Of a stretch of 64,000 nt of DNA, positions 48,201 to 61,600 are shown piece by piece. Position 1 is the first letter of the stretch; each line of letters begins with the position of its first letter. Below the pieces are notes generated by a model, which was given only the letters and a program-made list of their open reading frames with translations, made no database searches and was not told where the DNA came from. Source of the stretch: Ignelater luminosus (Eukaryota > Arthropoda > Insecta > Coleoptera > Elateridae); assembly GCA_011009095.1 (NCBI GenBank), contig VTPC01005831.1, positions 22,704-86,703 on the forward strand, read 5' to 3'. Position numbers and translations under genes: made by a program.

Positions 48201-50539
48201 TTAGATTTCGCACCATACAGTGTGTCCACATTTCGATGCTCACTATTGGGATCTCGGAAATTGTAAGAGATACGAAGTCGATTAAATTAGAAAAGATTTG
48301 GCTATTTTGGAGATCAGTTTACTTATGCTTTTGTTTTTTGAAAAAAGTTTACGGCTTACAGATATTTGCTAAAAACGAAATTATCTTATTTTTTTTTAAA
48401 TAAAAAGCATTTCCCACTTAGCGTGCCATGGCTTTAAACATATGAAAATCATTGATTTTTGTCAGATAAATTGCATTTGTTATATAACAATTGCTAAAAC
48501 AAAATAAAAGACGCTTTTAAGATACTTTACTAAGCATTGACAGATAGCATCAAAGAGTATTTATTTTGTTTTAGCAATTTTTGCATAACAAATGAATTTC
48601 TTTGATAAAACTCCACGACTTTGTGTGTTAGATGTCATGGCACACTATCATGAAAGATGATTTTCACTTCATAACTCGGTAAAACAAAAAAATAGCTATG
48701 TCGAACAACGTATCACTGACAAGCATTTAAGGCGTGCAGTTCAACAATATGGAAACCAAATAGGCGTTCCATTAGAGAAAATTGGGATTTACGTTTCACC
48801 GCCGAAGTAAAACAAAAGACAGTTGCGAAAATAATTTTTTTGTGTATTTGTCTATCTTTGCTCGTTCCTGAGATATTTCACTTTAAAAAAAATAAGATAA
48901 TTTCGTTTTTAGCAAATATCTAGTAAGCCGTAAACTTCTTTGAAAAAACAAAAGCATAAGTAAACTGATCTCTAAAATAGCCAAATCATTTCTAATTTAA
49001 CCGACTTCCTATCTCTGAGAATTTCCGAGATCCCAATAGTGAGCATCGAATATGAACACACTGTATACTCCAACGAGAAAATTACAGTTTGTAACCTTGC
49101 TAAATAGGTCTACTGCCTATTCTCTTTTTTAATTTACCTATTCGTATCGTCATTATATGCAAAAAATTGTACACTAGTTGTAAATTACTGTTCATTTTCT
49201 CCATTACAAGACGATATACAGTCAACTCTCTATAACGCGATTGATTAGTACCGCATTAAATGGAAACCGCGTTATTAGAAACTCAGAATTAATACAAATC
49301 AGGAAATGGAAACCGCGTTAAGAAAAACACAGAAAAAGATAAATCAGATTAATTCATACCGCGTTATATGGAAATCGCGTTATAAGAGAGATGACTGTAC
49401 CACAGCATTATAAAAAAATTTACAACCTGAGATATTGACCGCTAATCTTTTCGAGACGTGACTGCATCAAAAACACGAGCAAAGGCACTTCGCATGTGAT
49501 TTTTCCAAGTTGTGGGCAATAGTAGCCTGGCAGAACGTTCCTATGTTATAGCTTTGCGATTCAATAGATATGATCTTTTCCCACAAAATACTAATCTTAC
49601 TAAGTTTTTAAAATGAAATTCAAATTCTTTCAATTCGAAATGGTTCATTTATTGACCTTAGAGTGTAGTACACTTTACACTTATTAAAGATCCAACAAAC
49701 TAAATCAGTTTGATTTGCAGTAAAACAAATTTTCAGAGCAACTTCAATTGGTTATTAAGATTCAACTATGCACCAACCAAGATAAATCATTTTTCTTTAT
49801 TCTCTATATTTTTAGTTATGCTATAAGAATTTCCATAATTCGTAATCGACTCTTGCTTATGCTATTGACTTTGAATTTATTATTAGCGATATATCTGCAT
49901 TCCTAGCTCGACTTCCTGTATATAGTGTAATAAAATCTAAATGAACAATAAAAGATTTTTGCTTCGATTATAAATTGTTCTTAAAGACAATGGAATAAAA
50001 ATATTTTACAAGAACATTGCAAAATATCTTAACAAAAACTAGTTTTGATAAGTTATTGGCAGCTGATTAACCAAGGTGCTGCAAATTACAAAATAAATGA
50101 CCTTATGGGATGACAGCAATGTTACGATCGATTTCAGATATTATCTACGTGTTCAATCAAGCTACTGCTTTATTTTTGATTTATTAAGGAACTGCAATAT
50201 CATATGTGTTAGATATCTAAAACACCAAAATGCTAATTTATACTGCCAACATTTAAATAATGGTTAAGTGCAATGGACATACGTTATAGTATGCATAGTA
50301 TATTAAAAAACTAACCTTTGGGAATGTGAGTGCTTTTGTAGCAGATCCAAGCCAACCATCCTTCTTCTTTTCTACTTTATAAACTTCGATGGCGTTTGCG
50401 TTGTATTTGTGAATGATAAAAGCTTTTGAATCGGGACTCCATTTAACAAATGTAGGATGATCAAATTCAATGTTAATTCTTAAAGATTTATGATCTTTCT
50501 GCGTTAAATCTTTCGTGTCCCACAGAAGAACAGCTCGAT
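36260..50539 (-). CDS. TBL2: TBL2 (transducin beta-like 2), WD40 protein, 5' exon(s) not found
   Basis: Minus-strand exons in order: 50539-50316, 41266-41080, 40989-40804, 36722-36537, 36480-36260, with correct splice sites and phases; 333 residues plus a split first codon. In vertebrates TBL2 is an ER-anchored WD40 protein linked to PERK signalling. WD blades are visible: D-R-A-V-L-L-W-D-T-K-D, F-V-K-W-S-P-D-S-K-A-F, D-L-V-V-W-D-L-R-G, D-V-K-V-W-E-V, S-K-D-G-T-W-K-L-F-D, R-I-A-L-S-P-N, and D-K-H-I-R-V-F-H-N near the end. The coiled-coil-like C-terminus ends L-G-L-K-L-stop. The N-terminal membrane anchor and first blade should be encoded upstream (above 50541 or beyond), but I did not locate them. 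Introns of 4.1 and 9.0 kb are filled with transposon remains. Confidence 0.92.
36723..40803. other. Intron of TBL2 with MITE ends and GC-rich direct repeats
   Basis: Contains CAGGGTG-type MITE ends near 38170 and 38813 and the direct repeat pair listed separately. No coding exon seen. Confidence 0.5.
39460..40140. repeat. Direct repeat pair, GC-rich
   Basis: About 180 bp at 39460-39640 recurs at 39965-40140. Shared blocks include TTAGGAGGCAAACATACTAA, AAGTCCCCGCCCCTAGCCCT and GAAACGGTGCATCGTACGGT. The motif is much richer in G and C than its surroundings. The spacer of about 320 bp is ordinary. It looks like two ends or two monomers of a repeat family. Confidence 0.7.
41267..43879. other. 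Large TBL2 intron, first part
   Basis: No exon seen. Near 43185-43250 a diverged copy of the arm of the 48.2 kb inverted-repeat element is present (shared TTAGAAAAG, TTGGCT, TTGGAGATCA words). Confidence 0.4.
43880..45880 (-). mobile_element. Second non-LTR retrotransposon fragment (endonuclease to RT), decayed
   Basis: Minus strand. Near 45875-45670 a frame resembles the start of the LINE endonuclease. From 45037 to 44570 an open frame of 155 codons covers the linker and early RT (R-W-E-E-Y, then T-G-P-D-K-I). Near 44430-44340 comes Q-F-G-F-R-N-G, the RT fingers motif, followed by degraded RT to about 43880. Frame breaks rule out activity. It lies in the TBL2 intron in the same orientation as TBL2. 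Confidence 0.75.
45881..48217. other. Large TBL2 intron, middle part
   Basis: Very AT-rich, with no exon, repeat or site that I can support. Confidence 0.4.
48218..49063. mobile_element. Near-palindromic inverted-repeat element, TA target site
   Basis: Arms of about 185 bp, 48218-48405 and 48880-49063, begin CAGTGTGT at both ends and are flanked by TA on each side. A second, inner inverted repeat (blocks containing ATTGCTAAAACAAAATAAA) makes nearly the whole 846 bp fold on itself. No coding content; a non-autonomous mariner-type element is likely. Confidence 0.8.
49219..49397. mobile_element. Short pogo/Tigger-like MITE
   Basis: About 179 bp, flanked by TA. Ends CAGTCAACTCTCTATAACGC and, inverted, CAGTCATCTCTCTTATAACG. 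The body repeats ACCGCGTTA words several times. Confidence 0.75.
49398..50315. other. Large TBL2 intron, last part
   Basis: No feature seen other than plain AT-rich sequence. Confidence 0.4.
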
Positions 50540-53500
50540 CTAAAATTAAAAAACAAATCAATAAAAATACAAAAAAAATAAAAAAAACAATAATTATATT
50601 TAGTGCATATCAAATGAACATAATTCGATTTTTCATGTATCGCATAATTGTCAGTTACTTTCTATTATACATACACGACACATTTACTTTTTATAGCTTT
50701 AGTAATACTAATAATAAATCACATGTTATGATAAAGAGAGGGCCGAGTTGGCGTTGGTACATACGTACACACCAGTCAGTGAAAGTAGAAAGTTCAGAAG
50801 TTGTAGACAGTTATAGACACCAAAATAAGTATGAACATGCTTTATATGACCTATATGGGATTAAAATTTGTTAATCTTTTTTTTTGTCAAACACCTTACT
50901 AGTTTCACTGACGGACACTTTCTTGATAAACGGAAATAAAATTTTTAAGAACGGTTTAATGAGCTTGAGAAAGTTAGTAATTTCCGTATGTACTTTAAGA
51001 TAAATGTAAACACTTTTTCGTTTTTTAAGGGTAAATAAGTCATAGTTCCTGCTTATGTAATTATTACATTAAGTAAATTGCGGAAAAATAAATATTATAA
51101 ATAATTATTAATATAAAGGAAATATGTTGATAAAAAGACAGGAATTGCCCCAAAAGCGGATATTGGCATTTAGTAAAATCCCTACTGTGTTAAAATATGG
51201 AAAGTACCATTTATTTTGAGAACAGGAATCGTTTTGACAGTTTGGTGCTACTGAAACAACTTGTAAACGCTGTTATTTAACGTATGCTATTATGTTATGT
51301 GTTGCACGATTGTTTCTATTTGTAAATTAATTATATAACAACACTACAACAGGAAAACATTCTATACAATGTCTTGTAATATAGCGTTAAGAATATACTT
51401 AATGATTTAAGGACGTGTAAATAAGATAAGCATATTAATACGTATAATAACATAAATAAAAAAATAGGCCAAGCTAAAAAAAGATCCAACTCAAACAGGA
51501 GGTTGGCTAATAAAGTAAGTAATAAGTCATAGAATAAAGTTTTAACACAAAATCAAATATGTACGTCGATAATAAAAGTGCACAATCATTCTAGTAGATG
51601 AATTTCAAAATTAAACACATAAAATCTTTACAAAAAGATTGTCAATTGTGCAAAGTTGATTGCCCAGGATATTTTACATATTTATTTAATTTTTTTGATC
51701 ACTCTTGCAGTAAATCCACTCTATATATGTGTTTTAATTCGACCTGCAGTTATTATTGCGTTTTGTTATTGTAAGTCTAATAATAATAAATAATTTTATT
51801 GTTTCTGTCTATTGGTGATCTGGTACTTGCAACTTTAACTTAATAAACCAATAGAAAGTACTTTATCAGTGGTTCAAAAAGTTGACATTTAAGAGTGTTT
51901 TGTTTTTTATCAACGAATGATAAAAAATATTTGTGCGGAGAGAAAACAAACATGATAAAATCTTTCAGAACTAACCTTGCAAAATCTAATTATTAATTTA
52001 TGATTATTGTAAAAAGGCATGGTATTAATATAACAAACTTGACTTTTATTAAATAATTTTCTGACATTGGTATTTTGCAGAATATCTGAGATTATGGGTG
52101 TGTTGTATCAAATGAATGAGAGAAAAATAATCTGTCAAATGAAATAAATATCAATTTGAAACATAACAAAAAGTTTTCAATATAAGAAAGCAGCAAAGCC
52201 GTAAATATAAAAACAAAGTTGATGGTTTCATAATCTTCCAACTTGCAGTTACAGAAATTTGGAGATTTGAGAATTTATTAGAATTTGAATGTCTTGTTTA
52301 ATAAAAGCTTTCATATTTTCATGTTTTACTTTATGAAAATGTGTTTTATGTGTCTCAGCATAAGACGAGGTTGTTTTCAATATCTCCAGATTTAGATTCT
52401 AAAGAATAAATTTGTAATTAATATGTATTTGTATAAAGTGGTCCAGACGTTACGTAAAGGTTGTAAATTACTTCTCAGACTTTTCAGTTCCTTGTGGAGC
52501 CTGGTGGGTGTAAATGTGTGTGTGCCATCCTTTCGTTCCTAGGTACTATCTTTCTTTCTCATCCGCCAATCAAATTCTTGCAACTATTACGAGCTTCCTT
52601 CTACGTCAAAACATGCCTAGCCACATTTATTGTCTCCTTTGCGGACCTCATTTTGAACCAAGCTTTCAAAACCACGGGCCCGACCATCAATCACCGACTT
52701 GCCAATTGCTAATTCCACCGCCAGCTGTGTCAATGACCAACAACATCTTAGTCGGCATGCTACGACAAGCAACAAGTATATACGTACTAGACGTTGACCT
52801 TCAATGCATCAGAATATACTTGATCATCACCACGTCAGTCATCACAAGTCAGATGATAACAACGGTGGCACACCCCTATGCAACAACACTCACGCCTACG
52901 TATGTAAGTTCACTAAGTTTCTACCTTCATTTTGGTCAAAGAGGTTAAAAAAAACCTCAAGTAAACATTGACCACTACAATAACATGATTCTTTTAAGAT
53001 ATTTTTTGTATTTGGAGCCTAAGGACGACTTCTTAGTATGGACTGTATTCCATACTGTGTTGATAGTCTTGTTCGGTCATAACTGATATCTTATGCCCAT
53101 AATAATTCAGTTGAAAGAAACTACTTCTGAATTTATCTTTAGCATATTCAAATACAATATCGTGCGTTAGTTTGTTAAAATTTGCTCGTCGCCAAAACAG
53201 ATACAGAATCATGTAGATTGCGAAAAATGGCCAACTTAGCAAGTTTCATTAAAAATTCGCTCAATTAGAGCTGTTCACTAGTTAGGCCTTTTCGCATAGA
53301 CCAGCCATCTTCTTGATATACACCTAAAAATAACATGTAAAAGTTTGGAACAGTGAGCATAAAGCAACAGTGGTCACTGGAAAACAATTTCTGTATTTTT
53401 TTTATACAGCAGTCCTGCCATCTCGTGTAATTATTATGTAAATTATGTGTTATGCTTAGCAAGAAAGATCAGAAGAAAATCGAACAGCAGCTGTCGTCTC

Positions 53501-54020
53501 TCTTACTTTATGAAAATGTGGTCACTGTTCCAGACTGCCTCCAGTCAAGCTGATTTGATCAAGATAATTTATGGTCAAGATAATCTATCAATGGACCATC
53601 TCATTAGATTTGTAATTTGTCTTTAAGTAAAAGCATTATTTTCGTAATGTATAGCTCAAATTTTCCGAATCGGGCCTACTTTTTTTGTAAGATTACCCAA
53701 GGAACATATCCATAAAGCTTGTCAGATTCTTCCTGAAACACCCATTTATATCATCTGACTAGACTATTTTAAGTTAGATTAGATCATAACTAAACTTCAC
53801 ACTGGAGAAATTTGAGACATACCTAACTGTAATAAGTCCGAAATGAAGGTAACCATCTTTGGAAGTTTGTAGATTACATATATCTTAAGTCAAAAATAAA
53901 CTCGGTTTCTTATTATTGTCCTTATGTCCTAAAGCGTAACGTTTCCGAGATACAGGGTGCCAGTCTCATTAAGGATTTCTCGTTTCTTTTATACCTCGAG
54001 AAGAATCGATTTTTGAATTA
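50540..54020. other. Gene-poor region, probably TBL2 intron or upstream sequence
   Basis: No exon identified. At about 52490-52945 base composition changes sharply (more C and G) and one plus-strand frame stays open for about 144 codons; it contains C-L-L-C and two spaced histidines but no recognisable domain. It could be a foreign or mobile insertion. Confidence 0.35.
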
Positions 54021-54764
54021 CAGTCCACTCCGGTTATAACGCACCGTCTAGGGACCGCGAAACGCGTACGTTATAGGCGGAAGTCCGTCATAAAAATTAA
54101 ATATTTTTTGTAAATTTTTAATGCTTTATTGATAGAAATACAAAAGAACTGATAAAACACATAGATATTTATTATAATCAATGTCTAATAACAACGTCTA
54201 CTTAAGATATTGAGAAATGTTTGTTTGGCACACCTTAGGTCTCTGAAACTGTAAAAAGTTACTAATTTGTAATGTACGGTTTAACATATCGTCAACGAAT
54301 TTCGTCTTCAAAAATCTTTGTTGTCATCTAAGCACGGTTAACCGCACTTTTGATTGTTTACCGCCAATGCACTTTTCGCCTTTGAATTTTAAAGTGCGGT
54401 CTGACGTAAGCTTGTACAACAGTCCTGCTTCATCACTGCAATTTCTTTGTAAATTTGGCCAAAGTAATTGCTTGGTGATTTGTAATAATTTTGCTTCTGG
54501 ACACCGACATGATTAATACGTTATTGAAATCTAAATAAAATAGGCAACTAAATACGCGACAAAACTCCAACATCAGCAATTATGGAGTAGTGGTCTTGCG
54601 CACGTGTTGATTTAGCTTATTTTGCGAATTGCAGTACGTTATAACCGTTACCGAAGAACCAGTTTCGAACGTTACAAAGATGTACGTTATAACGGAATAA
54701 TTTCACTATATCGCTACAACCGATTGTACTTTACATCAGGGTACGTTAAAGCCGGAATACGTTG
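54021..54764. mobile_element. Pogo/Tigger-like non-autonomous element
   Basis: Left end CAGTCCACTCCGGTTATAAC and the inverted right end CAACGTATTCCGGCTTTAAC match in most positions, with TA next to both. The internal sequence (744 bp in all) repeats ACGTTATA words and encodes nothing visible. Confidence 0.55.
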
Positions 54765-57700
54765 TATTTATTTCTAGTTAAAAAGAGATTAAATGATTTC
54801 AAGACGAATCAATACAGGCACGATCCTTGGGATATTAGAACTTGTATAGTACTTTGTTTTCTCAATGTCTTGAGATTTGAGCATTTTCTTAAAGATATTT
54901 TTTCTCAAAGACACCCTGTATGTAACTGCATACATAATTGCACATAAAAGAAAAGCAAAGTCGTTTTCAGTGATTATTAAACTTAGGTAACTAACTTTCG
55001 GTTGCATTATTATTATTATTGTTATTATTATTAAAGCGTTCTTAAAAGTGTTGTCAAGTTAAGAACGTCATAAGAACACTATATTTTAAAGTTAACATTG
55101 ATTAGATAATGATTTTAAACACGCTTTATACAACCGGGGGTAAGTAAGTCAGTTAAATCAGCATCATTAAAAGAATTGAGAGATTCGGAATTGTATTTAA
55201 AGTTCTCGATGGTTTACAGGGTAGTTGCATAGTTAGAAGCGCTTACAATTAAACTAAAAATAAATAGACACAACAATATGTTACTTCATTAAGCATTTAT
55301 ACACTACCGAAAGTACTTTCAACAAGAAACAATTCCTTTGGCAATGGTAAGCTACTAGAAATAACATCTTAATTACACGCTAATTATATTAAGTTTAAAA
55401 TGGATTATTTAACAGTAAAAACGCTAATTTCTGTTATAAAGGCTTGTAATTATAGTTTCATTCATATTTTGTGATTAGGAAGGATGGACATTACGTAATA
55501 GCTATGGTTGTATGCCTTTTAAAAATCTAATTTTAGCAGTCTAAATTATTGTTTAATATTGTTTAGCCTTTAGGGGACCTTGCTATGTTTAATTACTTTT
55601 GTCTGTAAAATAATAAAAACCGCACAATCAAGATAATAAACAGATATAAATATACACGGCAGGTTACATATTTACTTACCTTAAAAGTTGCGAAATTAAA
55701 CAAGTGCCTACTATATAAAGTACATCATTACCTAGTATGTATTTGCAACACTGATAAAGCCATAAAATAATTTATAAGGAGAGAAAGTATTATTGTAAAT
55801 TTTACAAGTCGTCCGTAAACAAGTAACGCAATCATAAAAATAATAATAATAGCAACAGCATCAGTACAAATTACCTAACAGTAAATTTATAACTGTTTTT
55901 TTTTGTGGAGAATACATGTGGTATTATAATACAAAATTTAAAAAAAATAAACTAAAGTATAACGAATTCACCCATGCATTTCGGTAAACAATTCCATTAA
56001 ATTAGAAACACATAAGTTTATGTTTGCTTATATACGGAAGTAATTAAAAGTTTCCCCTTTGTTTTTACTGAATACATGTTTTTTGTCAATTCGACAAGGT
56101 ATAATTTGACATCCCAAAGAATACTGTTCGGAGATATAAATCGCTTGTTTATTTTTCGCACGAGTAACAAGCAGATCTAATAAAGGTTGTCCCAGAATTC
56201 TTAATTGCCATAAATTTGTTTTCACTTACCAAATCTAATTTCAGAAACCACAAAAGGGTCGATAATTTATGGAGCATTTCACGAAATTTACTGTGTTAAT
56301 CTCAAAACAAAAAGTAATAAAGCTGCCATTGTAGTCTTTCGTAACGGACGAACAAATATGTGATTTTTATTTGAATAAGGGATTTTATCGAACTAAGTCC
56401 AAAGACAAAATGCGGTTTACTCGAAGAGACAATCACAGGAAAAACAAAAACAACATAATAGATCTCTAAATTCTATTGCAATAAAAAAATGAAATCTTGA
56501 AAATTAAGAGAATCTGACCACTGGCATATATGAATGAGATGGAGCAAAAGCTTTTGGTATTGACACTTCGAAATCGGAATTTTCTGATCGTAAATGGAGA
56601 TGTAAAAATCGATACTTACTGAGTTGTACACATCAAAGTGCTAGGCCAATAGTTAATAATATCAACTATTCTTCAGTTAAATAGGAAGCTACAGTCTGTA
56701 AAGATTAGACATAAGCTCAAAATATCTTGCCTATGTGACTGTCTTTAATGAAGTTGGGGATCATCTATCAAGATGAACCGATTACATAAAATCTACATTA
56801 CGAGAACATATCAGTCCAATAGTCACTTAGAAAAACAAAACAATATGGAGAAATTCGCCGACCAAAGAAAGTTGTTGACATTGTTCAACTTGTAGCCGAA
56901 TAAAACGCCATAATCTGTTTGGTTGTCTACCTATTTTAATAAGTTCGTGGTCGCACTAGATATTCACAGAATTTCACCAGAGAGATGAAAATGAGAATTT
57001 TGCCAACATCGCTCTAATGGTTATAATCTTTCTGACTTTATCATGCTTCTTATGTTCAATTAACAGTCCCTAGCATGCACCAAATAGCATGCGGAGTCCA
57101 TTCCTAGATGGTAAGAAATTCTCATTCATTTGACATACAGGGTGGTCCAACGAAAACGAAACAGACTGAATAACTCCCACGAAAATAATTTTTCGAAAAA
57201 ACGCAAAAACACGTCGATTTGTATTGGAAGAGGGACATTGTTTTGTCGTACAATTCGAACCCTAAACTTTAACCTTCTAGGGAGGCGTCAACCCCTCAAA
57301 GATTTTTAATGGGAAGGAGGTTCAAATGGCACATAATTAGAAAGGCCTTTCAATTCTCGACATTGTCCCGTTTGGATTTTTGAATTCGGTCAATTTGTTT
57401 CGAAGATGCAGGTGTAAAATTTAAAACATAGAAAACTTCATGATCTTCAAATTTTTACATTTGACATTTGTTCTCATTTAATTTGACAACCGTGTGTCCA
57501 CTCTAGACGAGTCTGTTATGTTTGTTTTTTATTCTCCTAATGTTTGAACAGGATGAGCCATTCTGTAAGTAATTTTCTAAAGTAGGTCATAATATAGTTG
57601 AAGTGCCTAAACCGTTATTTGTCAATTCAGAAGCAATTTTTCAACACAGTTTCAAATTTTGGTGCTTCAGATTTCGATTTTGAATCTGCACCAAAATAAT

Positions 57701-60405
57701 AACTCGGCGAAAGCCAGTTTCTTGCTTTTTAACTCTGATAATGTTTTAATTGCGCGCTTTGCAGGTCGGTATGTATAATTAATCTTTAATTTTTAAAAGT
57801 CTTCTACTCTTTAATAATAATTAAATAAATAAAAAGTTCAATCTTTGTTATGTTTATTTACTTACAGAAAAAAAAAACTAGTTTTTCTACAATTCAGGGG
57901 TGTTTTGTGATAAGGAGACCGTTTTTGAAAATAATGGTCGAAATTTACCAAACAAAGGAATACATTTTTTAGGTTTTTTAAATTTAAGCTTCTTAAGGAA
58001 ACACATTGCCGCTTTGATTTGTTCGCTCTGTATAAATTACAACATTTTGAACATTTAATCTATCTATCTAAAAGCTCCAACACATCAATTGTGGATCTTT
58101 CAAAATTAAGACTGCTGTATGTTAACGCCAATTCCAATTATTTATAAAAAAATACAAGACAAAAATACTGCAAAACAAAATAAAATATTTAATATGTGTT
58201 ACAACTACATTTATTTACTGAAACTTGATTTGAATCAAAACGTACCTATAAATACAATTCAATGTACGATTGATTATTCGGCGAAATATAACAATATCGA
58301 CACAACAGTTTTTCCAGTAAAAGCATCATCAATCAAAATGTTGTTGTCAACAATGTAAGGGAAAAGCTGAAAATTCTAGGTATTGAAAATTAGCTTTTGG
58401 GATTTTAAAAAGCTTTTCACCAGTATCTAACAAATGAGTAGAAATATTTAAAAAAACTTCTCACTAATATGCCGTTAAAGATCAATACCATTTACGTTGT
58501 CCCCATTATCTAAAGCTATTATACAACTGCCACATAATAAAGATTAGATCTTTTGACAAATCCAATTATTATTGGAAATAAGAACATCCTCAATTTAATT
58601 ATGAGATAAAATTGGTATAATGGTAATATCTACGTTTATATACTATTCTTACATTAACACCATTATTACGAATTGTGTAACATATAATATATATATAAAC
58701 TGACGCAACGCGTAAATAGATTAAGTAAATATTAAACCTTAAACAAAAAATTAAAGGTGCAAAAAATAGATATCTCGAAACGATTAAATATTATGGTTAG
58801 AAACCACTTGTCGGAGTTGTGTTCATTCCTCTTGAGGCGATTACATAAAAAAGATGTCACTGTACAATAATTGCATCATTTTTATGCGTAGCTATTTTCT
58901 TCTCATTATGTCGTATTTAATAATTCACATTTGAAACTATCAGTTTTACATTTAAGAATCCATCGTGCATATAAATAAGTTTCACTTTTATTGCTTTCAC
59001 TTGTTTGAACTTCGTTAATAGTCCTCCAGGTAGTACATACATATAAATGAAATTTATCGTTTGCAAGCAGATATGTAGATAAGAAAGCGCAAAATACTTG
59101 TGCAATCATTGTGATTTTAAAGTGGAAAATGCTATTTAATTTCTGTAAACAACTCTTTTAATAACAATAAACAATCTACATATAGTAGTCAAAAAGAGAA
59201 AACGTGGAGCTATTTTGTTAATCAGCTTTTATATTGTAAATAAACCTTAATTTAACAAAAAGCTTCTTCAATTGAAATGAAGCATGACTTGCCTTCTACA
59301 AGGTAGTTCTAATTTCAATAGTAATGGAAGCAATAATTACTTAGAGTACACACGAAAACTACTTTTGTCAATAAAAAACGATCAAGCTTCATTATTATTA
59401 TTATTATACCATTAAGACAGAAAGAAGTAATCAATTTATGGTATACATAGAATATCAACATTTCTATTATCTACTTGCATATGGAGGAGGTATACATAGA
59501 ATCTTTTCTATTATTAACAACAAAGTTACATATAAAACATAGAAAATAATGCCTACATCATCATTCATCATCGTTACCTTGCTATTAAACAAAAGAACAC
59601 GCAATGTGTGAAATACAGTTTAATTAGCAGACGGTTATAGGTAGTAAACATTGATGGAACTCAAGGTGTTTAACGCTTTATTCCATATTATAACTAAAGC
59701 TAAAAATTATTCATTACAAATGGCTAGTAGAAACAATCTTTAAGATTTTAAATTGGTAATAAATCTCGATACTTGCACGTCTGACAATCAGTAGTGTCGA
59801 CTTCTTTGCTGGAGATTTTATTACGATAATAAATAGGATTTACGGTTTACGTTGAATTTAAGATTATGCATTTAGTGAAGGTTGTTCACTCATTAGCTAC
59901 AGGCAGCGGTCAGCAGTCAAGACTGAAGATTTTAACTGATGCAGTCCACACATCATTGCTGTACCCATTCACTTTATCAAATTATCTGCAGCAAAGGACT
60001 TTATATTTACGGCAAAAAACTTGCACCTTTAATACATTTAAAAGTTCTATAAATAACTATGAAATATCCAAGATGAAGTATAGCATATTGACAAGATTGA
60101 CACTGCACTATTACCAACAGCAAGCATATCCCCCATGCTGCTGTTACGTATTCAAGTACCAATGCTAAATAACACATGGATAATTACCGAATAAAAGGTT
60201 TTGGCGTAACCACATGGACGCTGTTGAATTAGCTGAGGAATCAAGTAGATTTCGCAGTTTCAGTTTCCCAACTGACTAGAGTAGATTATTAAATGTCCTC
60301 CAAAACAAAATCGACGCATTTCAGCGATTTTTGATCATTTTACTAATTAAAGAGTTATTCAAGGTGGGAAGTTTTAAAATGATCACCCTGTATATATATA
60401 TAATC
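54765..60405. other. Gene-poor region
   Basis: TTA microsatellite at about 55006-55033. A CAGGGTG-type MITE end begins near 57138 (GGTGGTCCAACGAAAACG) with no identified partner. Another, inverted, ends at about 60391 (GATCACCCTGTATA). No coding exon is supported. Confidence 0.4.
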
Positions 60406-61600
60406 CAGTGTGTTCATTTTAAAACGATCCACTCTTAGTATCTGGTAAAAAATGGAGCTATCGAAATAAGAAAAAACACGTTAATTTAGTTACGAAGAGG
60501 GACATTAAAATACATAATTAACTCAATAATAGAGGGCACTGTGTTCGCTTTTGCACACATAACCTCAGAATCTTAAACGACACCCTACCACTTATGCTAC
60601 GTCGTTGGAAAGGGAATAACAATAGCAACCTTTTGGTGAAAACAAAATTTAAATCGGCCTATTAGATGAAAATGTCTCGTTTTAGTGATGAGTTTAAATC
60701 GTGTTAGTTAAGTAAATAGACGCACTTTAATTATTTCAGATATAAAACAAATGAACGTAAACATCTGTAATTGAATAATTTAAATTAAACTATCAATAGA
60801 AAGTCAAAACAATAGATGGGCAATCTTTTAAAGGGAGTACCTAACCTAGCTTCTCGCATTAGCAGATCAATGCACACTATTCGACTCTAAATAGGTGTAC
60901 TGGCAATTATTCTTCACTCAGAACTATCACTAAGACAATGAATTGGCCACCTCGATTCAAAGTTACTATACAAAACGTCTCACTATAATAACAAAGGTAA
61001 GTCATATTTTTTACGTAAATTATCGCATCTCGTTTGTTTTAATATGTACTTTAGATGAAAAACAAGTGGAACTTTACATGTTCTGACATTGTATAAGATG
61101 AATTGAACTATGGTGAGTTCCTACGTTTGTTTCGAAAATTACTTATTTCGTGTTATTCCTTCACTTCTGTTTTTGCCTTCTATTGGCAGTTAAATTTACA
61201 ATAATCAATTAAACTTGCCTACATTCACGTGTTTTGCATACGAAATAAGCACCAAAGCAATTAAAATGGGTTGTTTTACTTAGTTAACGCAATTTAAATT
61301 CTTAACTAAAATAAAACGCCTTGTGCTATAACTTTTGATTAAGTAGACCGACTTGAATTTTGTTTTCAATAAGAGATTGCTGTTGTTATTCCCTTTCCAA
61401 CGATGTATCACAAGTGTTAGAGTGCCATTTAAGATTCTGAGGTTATGGGTGCGACAGCAAACACAGCGACCTCTATGAATCAGTTAATTCTGTATTCTAG
61501 TGTCCTCCTCCATAAATAGATTGAGGTGTTTTTTCTTATTTCGATAACTTCATTTGTTTAGGGGATATTCATTGTGGATCGTTTTAAAATGAACACACTG
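60406..61600. mobile_element. Long inverted-repeat element with CAGTGTG ends
   Basis: Arms of about 260 bp: 60406-60665 and about 61335-61600. Both start CAGTGTGTTCATTTTAAAAC and share GGAAAGGGAATAACAA further in. TA follows the right end; the left flank is TC, perhaps mutated. The centre of about 670 bp has no coding content. The first dozen bases equal those of the right end of the 48.2 kb element, so both may be mobilised by one transposase. Confidence 0.75.

Noticed and set aside
53033..53242. Candidate N-terminal membrane exon of TBL2
   Set aside because: Hydrophobic start, but no donor in the right phase and no WD40 sequence following it.
56028..56225. Minus-strand frame of 65 codons
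   Set aside because: Starts only at a non-ATG codon and has no neighbouring exons or known motifs.
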